From Geosiphon pyriformis (Eukaryota > Glomeromycota > Glomeromycetes > Archaeosporales > Geosiphonaceae): a DNA stretch of 64,000 nucleotides. The notes below the pieces were generated by a model that saw only the letters and a program-made list of their open reading frames with translations, did no database searches and was not told the DNA's origin. Positions 55,784-64,000 of the stretch are shown here, one piece after another. The stretch spans positions 748,519-812,518 of the forward strand of contig JAAOMT010000502.1 in the NCBI GenBank assembly GCA_016748015.1, in the 5' to 3' direction. Position 1 is the stretch's first letter. Each line of letters opens with the position of its first letter. The translations under genes and the position numbers were made by a program.

Positions 55784-56498
55784 TGTTACGGGTTGGAGTA
55801 ACAAGCTAATGGATAGCAAGGGGAACAGGATTATAGGGTGATAAAAATAATCAAAGGGAATTCAACTTCAAAGAGCAAATTGAATGAGTATGGATCCAAT
55901 GTGCGAGATCAGTCTCATAAAATATCTCAGTCACTATTCTTTTTAAAGGTAACTAGAGAATTTGAAGGTAGAGAGATAGTCCATACTGTCAACAATTAAT
56001 CACCACTGGTATAATTCTATGCCTCATGTTGGCACTCTTAGAATTCAATATCAGGTATCAACTTGTGCTTTTCAGTTATGTTTATTCAAATAATCTTCAA
56101 ATACTACAATTATATATGTCAGGAAAAGGCCAACAAGTAATCTTTTATCTTTTAAGATGTTCAGATACTTAAAGGTAGGGAAAGAGAATTTTTAGCGATC
56201 AGAGAAGGATTGAGATGAAAGTTGTTATTTTATTTATTCTTGATTAATTAGATGCTTATTATTACATACTTTTCTATAGCTAAGAGACTTATTGCTTATA
56301 TAGCTATTGAAAGTGGTCAATGATCAGGTCAATAATCAGGTCAACAGTTAGGTCATTAATCAGATCAATAATCAGGTCAACAGTCAGATTATTGATCAGG
56401 TCAATAATTACTATTTATAAATAGAGTGGCTAATTTATATAACATTAGTGGCTAATACAAGTAATAACTAATAAAAACTATGAGTTTGAACCATAACA
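55784..56498 (-). repeat. C3 3' LTR
   Basis: TGTTACGGGTTGG...CCATAACA on the plus strand, 715 bp, with eight 12-bp units (about 56314-56412). Inverted relative to the other C LTRs. Confidence 0.87.
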
Positions 56499-56845
56499 TC
56501 ATCCTCTATGATTTCATTAAGGCAACCATAGAACTTTAGTTGTCTTCCATATGACAAGTTTTTGTCTATGGGTAAGATTTCTTTGATTGTTTTTCCAATT
56601 GTGTTGGAAGGTGCAAGTATCACTGCTGTTATGCTTTCCAGCAGATACTTATCCATTTTGCTACCAATTCTTTCTCTCCTGGTAGATGTTTTCTTTGGTC
56701 TAATAACAGTATGTGTTCTATTGTTATCAGTTATGATGGTTTGTATTCCAATGATCAGAATAGCATTTGGATAATTTTTGATCCAATACTTATGAAGAGT
56801 ATAGAAAGCATTTTGAATATTTTGATCCAAAAAATAATTGTTCAT
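56499..56845 (-). pseudogene. C3 ORF3 with C-terminal deletion
   Basis: ATG at 56845 (MNNYFLDQNIQNAF), open for about 115 codons to the LTR. The sequence jumps from NEIIED straight to DVM next to the LTR, so roughly 280 bp of ORF3 are gone. Both deletion ends carry a GAA/GGATGA-like purine run, suggesting microhomology. Confidence 0.62.
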
Positions 56846-56886
56846 GTTGATTGAATATACCTCTGTTTTGGGAATAGTGCATTTAT

Positions 56887-58206
56887 TTATATCTGATTTT
56901 TGCTGATCATTTGGGTTGGTATTATCACAACTGGTAACCAATCAGATTGTTTGTAATATTTTTTGAGTCGTGTGCCATGAACAGGATGATTATTGAAGAT
57001 TGTTCTGGATTGATCTTAAAGAATATAAGAACCATTGTTCAAATCTTTGTTGACTATAAAGGGTCTTTTCCACTGACTAAAGAATTTATTATCATAAACA
57101 TTGTCTCTGTCTGAGCAATATTCCAATACCAAGTTACCAACACTTAAGGAAAGTGTTTTATAAGTTTTTTTTTTCTTAAGCTTTTCTTAGAACTGCTTTA
57201 TCTTTTCAAAGGCAATTATCTATACTTCTACCAATAAGTCAAGAATAGTACCAAGTCTTTTTTGTAAAATGTCTTTGTAATTCCCTATTGTGATTTCTTC
57301 AAAGAGTATTGTCTTAATGTCAGTTTCTATTGATAGTATTGCCATATATCCATAAAGCAGGTAAAAAGGTTCATAACTTGTTATGTCATGATTCACAGTT
57401 CTGTAAGCAAACAAAGCTAAAAACAGTACTTTGTCCCATAAGTTTGTTTCTTTACTTGTTTTGGCTAAGGTTTTATACAGTGTTCTATTAAAACATTCCA
57501 TTAGACTATTTGTTTAGGAGTGATAAGAGGAGAAAAGTTTGTAACGTATTCCCATTTTTCTACAAAGTTCTTCAACTAATGTACTGAGAAAAGCTCTTCC
57601 TCTATCAGATAATAGTTCTTTAGAGCAGCCATGACAACAAATAATATCTTCATAAATAAAATTGGCTATTGAAACTGTTGTTTGATCTGGGATGGCTCTT
57701 GCTTCTATCCACTTTGTAAGATAGTCAGTAGCTGTCATATTGTATCTGTTGCCATCAGGAGTTACTGTTAAGGGTCTAACAACATCTATACTAATTCTGT
57801 CAAATGGTTGGCCAACAGAGATTGGATGGATATCTTCTTTGTGATTGGGTTTTCTTTTTCTTTGGCAGGTATTACAAGTTTTGATGTACTTAGCAATGTT
57901 TTTTCCCAAGATAGGCCAATAATAGCAAGCTAGTGTTTTCTGAATTGTTTTTGTTTTCCCAAAGTGTCCAGCTAATGGATCAGTGTGCATGTTATAAATC
58001 ACAATTTCTTTTTCTTCAAATTTTATGACTCTCTAAGAGCAATCAAGATCTCTTCTATTTTTTTTGTATAATTGGTTCTGGCATAATAAATAAAAATTTG
58101 ATTGTTTGTGCAAATGTTTTTTTTACTGTCAAGTGTATTCTGGTGGGTATTGGTCTTTACCCAAAAATTCTATTAAGACAGAGTAGTTGTCCAAGTCTAT
58201 TATCGT
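56887..58206 (-). pseudogene. pol: C3 integrase ORF
   Basis: Reads from the lost Met (ATA, about 58206) through the H2C2 domain (HFGKTKTIQKTLACYYW, CNTCQRKRK, about 57985-57860), the first Asp in ISIDVVRPL (about 57790), LLSDRGRAF (about 57605) and the GLVECFN-like region (MECFNRT, about 57500), to TAA at 56887-56889. Stops at about 58088, 58035 and 57512, and a few in the C-terminal part. Confidence 0.84.
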
Positions 58207-58229
58207 GTTTGTTTGTGAGAAAATTACTA

Positions 58230-59466
58230 ATAATTAGGTTGGTTTGGTTTGTAGAGGTTGTACTATCACTTGGTGATAAGTTTAGAAAGAGCATTGGCAT
58301 TTTGATGATTAGCTCTTTTGTGGTATTGAATGTTATAGTCAAATTCGTCCAAGTGGAGTATCCAGCGAGTTATCTATTTATGTTCCAGCTTTTTTTTATT
58401 GCATAGCCAAACCAAGACTTGATGATCTGTTACTACCAAGAATTTGGCACCAAGAAGATATTTGCTCCAGTAACTGGTAGACCAGACTATAGCTAAGCAT
58501 TCTTGTTCAGTCACTAAGTAGTTCTGTTCTGCTGGGGTAAGTGTTCTACTGGCATATGCTATGGCATGTTCTTTGTCTTCTTCATCTTTTTGAACTAGGA
58601 CAGCTCCAAGTCTATAGCCAAATGCATCAGTGTGAAGGATGAAAGATTAATCTAGATCAGGTTGCCTAAGAATTGGTTCAGTGATTAGTTTTTCTTTCAG
58701 AGTTTCAAAAGCTTTTTGTTGGTGTGTGCCCCAATAGTAGTTGACATTTTTTCTGAGTAGCTGATTGAGTGGAGCAGCAATTTTGAAGAAATTCTTAACA
58801 AATTTGTGATAATAAGAGGCCAAACCAAGATAAGAGTATAGTTCATGTATATTTATTGGTTGTTTAATGTTCTGGACTTTTTCAACTTTGGCTAAGTCAG
58901 AAAAAATTCCATCTTTTATAATAAGATGGCCAAAAAATTGGGTTGATTGCCATCCAAAGAAAGATTTGATTGGGTTTATTTTAAGGCCAGCATTTCTAAG
59001 AAGGTCAAAAATCTTTTGCAAGTATTCAAAATATTTATCCCAGGTTTTTGAGTACACCATTATGTCATCCAAATAAACCAGAACAAAGTTTTTTTTCACT
59101 GATTCAAATACTTTATCCATTAAGCATTGAAAGGTGGGAGGAGCATTAATGAGATCAAAAGACATGACTGTGAATTCATAGGTGTCATACTTAGTGATAA
59201 AAGTGGTTTTTTTCCAGCTTTCTGAATCCATCTCTACTTGCCAGAATTCAACAGTTAGATCAATAATTGAAAAGAAAGCAGCATCTTTGAATTAGTCCAA
59301 TATTGTATCAATCTTGGGAAATGGATACATGTCTCTTTCAGTGATAGAATTTAATTGGTGGTAGTCAACACAGAAGCATAAGGTTCCACCTTTCTTGGAT
59401 ACCACTACAACTGAGAAAGCCCATTCACTCTTGGTTTCTTGTATGAATCCAAGTTTTTTCATCCGG
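58230..59466 (-). pseudogene. pol: C3 RT and RNase H
   Basis: RT from LGFIQETKSEWAF (right end) through FQCLMDKVFESV and an intact YLDD (59064-59075) to ELYSYLGLASYYHKF. RNase H follows (FILHTDAFGYRLGAVLVQ near 58630, TDHQVLVWL near 58420, NADALSK near 58290) and ends in the AAG TGA conserved in other C copies. Stops at about 59295, 58645 and 58380. Truncated at the right by A3. Confidence 0.85.
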
Positions 59467-60357
59467 TGTTACAGATGATTATTTCTACTGTTGAATTAAA
59501 TAACAAATCTGTAACTTGGTGCTCAAAAGCTACTTCCATGGATGAGATTCTGCAAGTGTTGTATTTGAAGGTTTTAATGGAGTCCTTTGTATAATGGACA
59601 GAGATTCAATAGTGCCAATAGTAGATGTATCTTTTCAAGAGTTTTCCCAATTTCTATCTCAATGTGGTGGCCAGATTTAGTCTGGCAGTCATGCCCTTCT
59701 GGTGAGCTATCTGATAATATATAAAATCCTACCCTTATTTCTGGGTCTTTTACCAGGCTATCCTTGACATTAATAACTCAGTACTTAATGTTTTAATCAA
59801 TTAGTATACAACATCAAAATCAAAAAAATCAAAAAAATAAAATAAAGAAAATAAAAAATAAAGAAAATAGAGAAAATAAGTCAAGGCAATTTGGTACGTT
59901 AGTATCTCATTAATAGCCATGATCAAAAGCTATTGTTCCAGCATGGTTAAGTATCAATTACTATCAACATGAAGTATTGATAGTAGAGAGTGGGTTGAGA
60001 TATGGAATAATTATTTATTTGATAATTGGGAACTGAAATGTTGCTTAGATTAAATCTAAACTGAGAGGTCTGTCTTTTCAGCTTCTAATCCTATTGCTAT
60101 ATATACATAATTGAGATTTCTCAATTCCTCAATTCTTTGTGACAGGAATTCTGGGATTTCTGAAATCCTGCAATTCCTGATGAGAGGAATCCTGCAATTC
60201 TGGAATCCTGCAATTCCTCATTGGGGAATCTGAAATTCCTGGAATCCTGCAATTCCTCTGAGAAGAATTCTGGAATTCCACATTTACTACATCTACTTCT
60301 GATTGGCTAATATCTTCTGACTAATAATACTATATTTTTTATATTCTATGAGTAACA
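59467..60357 (-). repeat. A3 3' LTR
   Basis: TGTTAC...GTAACA, 891 bp, perfect 6-bp terminal inverted repeats. It is the best copy for defining the family A LTR. A/T-rich simple stretch at about 59820-59880. TATA box at about 60098-60105 (minus). Confidence 0.9.
60140..60286 (-). repeat. GGAATTCC-type palindromic repeat run in A3 U3
   Basis: Repeated imperfect blocks such as CAGGAATTCTGG, GGAATCCTGCAATTCC and GGAATTGCAGGATTCC, next to the TATA box, as in A1 (about 1617-1780) and A2 (about 5945-6090). Can fold into hairpins. Confidence 0.7.
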
Positions 60358-60370
60358 TTATTCCCTTCTT
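60358..60370 (-). promoter_or_regulatory. A3 polypurine tract
   Basis: AAAGAAGGGAATAA-like purine run read on the minus strand, between the ORF3 stop and the LTR. Confidence 0.75.
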
Positions 60371-61030
60371 TTAATATTGAGCTCCATCGAAATCTAATTC
60401 TTTTAATTCTCCTTCTTGAATTATTTCTTGAACTTCTTTTTCAAGTATTACTTGTGTTATTTTATTTTGTAGTTCTTCAAATTGGGCATTGGTTATTTTT
60501 CCCAATTGATTACTTATAACTGTATCCATTACTGTGTTGAGTAAGATTTCTGGTTGGTCTTGAAATCTCATATATAGCCGGTAAATGGCTCAAGCTTGTG
60601 TGGTTAGATTGTTCTTTCCCACAAATTGTTCTAGTTGTCCTAGTATTGTGGTGTCGAATAACCATTTTGTTTTGTCAGTGTACAAGTTCTGGATATTTAT
60701 GTGTTGTTCCAAGTAAAAATAACAATAGTTTTTTGGAAATTGTTGTAACCACCAAGTCCAAGTTTCTCTGAAAAGTTCTTGGCGTAATCCGACTATTTGT
60801 TGTTCTTTCAAAACCAATTTTATCTTGGTCATGATCTTGTCGACTACATTTTCAAGTCTTCTCTGTGCTTTGTTTTGTGGTATTTTTGCTGTATTTTTGT
60901 AACAAATAGTTTGTTAATTGATAGTAATTTCCATTTCCTGGTGTTGGATTAATTGAAAAATTTGTTGGGCTAGTGAATGGATATTGTCTGTAATCTCCAT
61001 TTTTTTGATCTCTTCTGTCACATTGACCAT
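60371..61030 (-). pseudogene. A3 ORF3
   Basis: ATG at 61030 (MVNVTEEIKKMEITD) to TAA at 60371-60373: 219 codons in one frame with two or three stops (about 60910, 60588). Features: Trp-rich middle (RETWTWWLQQFPKNY, about 60755), LGQLEQFVGKNN, and a C-terminal helix rich in Glu and Ile (ITNAQFEELQNKITQVI). Matches A1 ORF3 along its length. Nearly the same length as family C ORF3, but I see no clear sequence match. Confidence 0.6.
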
Positions 61031-61053
61031 GTTCTTATATATTCTTTTGTCGA

Positions 61054-62360
61054 TTAATTGGACATGTTGTTGTTAATGATAATAATTGGTTCCAGATTTC
61101 GTGGAATCTCATCTGGTTGGACTAGTATTCTCTGTACTTCTAATTGTGGAATATTACTGGTGGATGATAATGCTATATGGTGGTATGATTTCAGTCGATC
61201 TCTATATGTTGCTTTGGTCAAGATTTTGTTATTCAATCTTAATTTGTAAGCTCCATTTTCTAGAATTTCTTCTATGTGAAATGGTCTGTCCCATTTGGGG
61301 TCAAATTTTCCACTCCATTGTTTTTCCGCTTTGGTACAATGTAGTAGTACTCTGTCTCCAATTCTGAATTCAACTGGTTTATCTGGTAGTTGGTTATTAT
61401 GTCTTTCTTTTTGTTTCTCTTGTGACTTTTGTATATTATCAGCTGCTCTTCATTGTTTGTTTTCTAATGTTTCTATTAAGTCATATGTTTTTTTCAACAA
61501 TGTATTTTTGAAATTCTCTTCTGTTATTGGTTTGGTTAGATATGTGCTGACTTCTATTTCCACTGGTAGTGTTGCTGTTCTACCATATACTAATTCAAAT
61601 GGTGTTGCTTGTGTAGTATCTTGCTTTATTGTCCAATAAGCAAATAGTACTGATGGTATTAACAAATCTCAATTGTTTTGGTTTTCTTGGCTGAGTTTAG
61701 CTATTGCTTCACACAATGTTCTGTTGAATCTTTCGACTAATCCATTGGTTTGTGGATGGTATGGTGATGATAGTGGTCTCTTAATTCCGAATCTTTGGCT
61801 CAATTCTGTTAATATTTTGTTCACAAAATAAGTTTCTTGGTCTGATAATAATTCTTTTGAACATTCATGTTGACAGATCAAATCCTAATGAACAAATTTG
61901 GCAATGGATTCTGCATTCGCTCTTTAAATTGCTTTCACCTCTGGCCATTTAGTAAGATAGTCCATGGCTACTGCTATGTATCTGTTTTCTCTGCTGGTGA
62001 TTGTTAATGGTCCGACTAGATCAATTCCAACATGGTCGAATGGTTGTCCTACTTTGATTGGTCTTAACAGTTCACTGGGTTTTGTTCCTCCTTTTCACTG
62101 ACAAACATCACAATTTTGAACATATTAGATGATGTCTGGATACATTGATGGCCAATAGTATCTTTTTCTGGTTCTTTCCATGGTTGCTTTTTTGTGAAAA
62201 TGTCCTGCTGTTAGATTTGAGTACATGTTAAATAATATTGTTTCTTTTTCTGGTTCTGTAACTACTCTGGTTGGTTGATCTGGATCTTTTCTATTTTTTC
62301 GATAAAATATATTTTGGTGAGTGATAAAATATTTTGATTGTTGTTTGATATTCTTTCGTT
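61054..62360 (-). pseudogene. pol: A3 integrase
   Basis: H2C2 domain at about 62230-62080 (GHFHKKATMERTRKRYYW, then the CDVCQ region). DDE core with GIDLVGPLTI (about 62020), DYLTKW, ELLSDQ (about 61855) and PQTNGLVERFNRTLCEAI (about 61760-61700). C-terminal part with VYGRTATLPVEIEV (about 61590), IGDRVLLHYT-like and KWDRPFHIEEILENGAYKL (about 61300-61240). Ends at TAA 61054-61056. Stops at about 62090, 61887 and 61668. Confidence 0.88.
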
Positions 62361-62499
62361 TCGTTTGAGATAAATTCTCCTTGAACTGTTGAGTGTTTAT
62401 ATAATGTTAAAGTTGTTAATATTTTTGTATATTCATCTTTTGTTATATTTTTTGTTGGTATTGTTCTGGTTTTGTTATATTTTTGTGTTAAAATGTTCT

Positions 62500-64000
62500 T
62501 AGATTTGTCTCATTTGTGACAAACCGTTAGCATTTTCATTGTCTTTTCCTTTTTTGTAATATATAGTATAATTGTATGATGTGAATGCCATTTTTCATCT
62601 TGACTGTTTTCCATCTTCAAATTCTTGTTTTTGGAGTGATGTTAATCCCTTATGATCTGTGTATACTTCAAACTTCTGGCTCAAGTATTCTTTCCATTTC
62701 ATGACTGCCCAGTATATTGCTAAGTGTTCTTGTTCTGGTGTTCCATAGTTCTTTTTAGCTGGTGTTAAACCTCTGCTGGCATATACTACTGGATGTTTTC
62801 TGCCATCTGGTCCTCTCTGAGATAATACTGCTCCCAATGTTTGGCTGAATGCATCAGTGATAATGATGAATAGTTTGCTGTGATCTGGATAAATCAGTAT
62901 TGGAGCTTGAATGAGCTTTCTTTTCAAAATGTCAAAAGCTTCTTGTTGACTTTCTGCCCATTCATATTTGGTATTCTTGGTTTGCAGTTGGTTAAGTGGC
63001 TGCGCTATCTTGGAAAAGTTCTTGATAAAACGTCAATAGTAGCTGGCAAATCCCAAGAATGATTTCAGTTCTGTCATATTGGTCAGTACTGGAAAGTTCT
63101 TTACTATCTCTATTTTCTTTGGATCTGTTTTGATGCTGTCTTTGCTGACTATGTGTCCCAAGAATTTTAGTTCTGTCTTGCCAAAGAAGCACTTTGTTGC
63201 ATTTAACTTTAGTCCTGCTCTTCTTAGTCTTTCGAACACTTGTTGAAGATGATGAAGATAATCATCAAATGTTTTTGAGAATATGTTGGTGTCATCCAAG
63301 TATACAACTACTGATTTCCACAATAAGCCAGTATAAACAATTTTCATTAGCCATTAGAAAGTGGCTGGTGCATTGGTTAAACCAAATGGCATTACTTTAA
63401 ATTCAAAATTTCCTTCTCTCATGGTAAATGTCGTCTTCTCTTTGTCGGCTGGATCCATGGCTACTTGTCAGTAACCACTATTTAAGTCTAACGTTGAAAA
63501 CCATTTGTTTCCACCAAAAGCATCAAATAATTCCTGTATCTGTGGAGTTGGATAGCTGTCTCCATGAGTTACACTATTGAGTTTTCTGTAGTCCACACAA
63601 AATCAGATCTTTCCATTCTTCTTATGGACAAGTACCACTGGTAATAACCATGGGCTTATTAATAGCTAAATTAGCCCATTGTCAAGCATTCAGTTTATCT
63701 CTTGATGAATAATTTCATGGCTGACTGGTGGCACTCTATATGCTCTTTGTTTAATTGGCATTGCATCTCCAGTCTTGATCTGATGCTGGATGATATCAGT
63801 TTGGCCAAACTCATTTTTGCTGGCAAAGATGTCATTGAACTGGTTAAGCAATATCTTGAGTTGCATATGTTGGAGTGGATCTAAGTTTCCCATGTTCATT
63901 TGTTCCAATTGTTCTGGTTGGAGCAAATAACATTCACTTTGTCTGTATATTGTTTGTGATATGATATCGACATATTCACAAAGTTGCAGAAAGTCTGGAA
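62500..64000 (-). pseudogene. pol: A3 RT and RNase H
   Basis: From the right: a pre-RT linker (LLNQFNDIFASKNEFGQTD, about 63830-63780), RT fingers (QRAYRVPPVSHEII, about 63745), palm ([23 protein letters not shown], intact YLDD at 63291-63302), thumb (FLGHIVSKDSIKTDP), then RNase H (about 62850-62600: ITDAFSQTLGAVLSQRGPDG, YTDHKGLTSL). Stops at about 63690, 63660, 63468, 63356 and 63034. Compared with family C it is clearly another gypsy lineage. Confidence 0.9.

Larger units (their letters stand above)
55784..59466 (-). mobile_element. Ty3/gypsy element C3, 3' part (minus strand)
   Basis: A family C element in the opposite direction inside C2: 3' LTR at left, then ORF3 remnant, integrase, RNase H and RT. 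It is interrupted at 59466 by A3 in the RT fingers. The remainder would lie right of the window. Confidence 0.88.
59467..64000 (-). mobile_element. Ty3/gypsy element A3, 3' part (minus strand)
   Basis: Second large copy of family A. 3' LTR (59467-60357), PPT, ORF3, integrase, RNase H, RT. It continues past the window edge and lies inside C3. Confidence 0.92.

Overview
The window looks like fungal DNA, most probably from an arbuscular-mycorrhizal fungus (Glomeromycotina, a large AT-rich Gigaspora-like genome). This is inferred from base composition, from the LINE ORF1 proteins (two RRM domains, a CCHC knuckle and an acidic tail) and from the Ty3/gypsy types present. I see no host gene, tRNA, rRNA or CRISPR array. 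Every stretch of useful length can be assigned to one of four retroelement families, named here A, B, C and D.

Families. A and C are Ty3/gypsy LTR elements with LTRs of the form TGTTA...TAACA, gag, PR-RT-RNaseH, integrase and an extra ORF ('ORF3', 218-222 codons) between integrase and the polypurine tract. D is a full-length non-LTR element (LINE, about 7.4 kb) with ORF1 (RRM-RRM-CCHC) and ORF2 (APE endonuclease, RT, RNase H, C-terminal Cys/His knuckle). B is a 2.35-kb retroposon that encodes only an ORF1-type protein but ends in nearly the same 3' tail as D, so it looks like a half-LINE that uses the D machinery.

Layout, left to right. 1-2423: 3' end of A1 (+), inserted into A2 (-, 2424-6157). 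A2 lies inside B1 (+, 6158-8325), and B1 lies inside C0. C0 shows at 8326-8373 and again at 13625-14056, split by the internally deleted element C1 (8374-13624, 4-bp TSD ATAT). C0 also holds B2 (14057-14468). B2 is split by C2 (14469-17426, resuming 53842-55783). C2 is split by one 36.4-kb block that is a single D2 LINE insertion (16-bp TSD) stuffed with later insertions: D1 (-, 17469-24871, 14-bp TSD), B3 (-, 29199-31549, 16-bp TSD), and a hybrid C4/C5 complex (32507-52060) carrying an assembly gap (39345-39455), B4 (39893-41421) and the most complete C element, C6 (42200-49952, TSD ATAT). C2 is then interrupted by C3 (-, 55784-59466), and C3 by A3 (-, 59467 to the window end).

The genes are decayed: nearly all carry in-frame stops, mostly from C-to-T/G-to-A changes, so CDS-like regions are listed as pseudogenes. 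Because several copies of each family are present, conserved expression signals can still be read by comparison. These include a UUUAAAC minus-one frameshift heptamer between gag and pol, integrase in a different frame from RNase H, and a 12-bp repeat array of variable copy number just upstream of the LTR TATA box.
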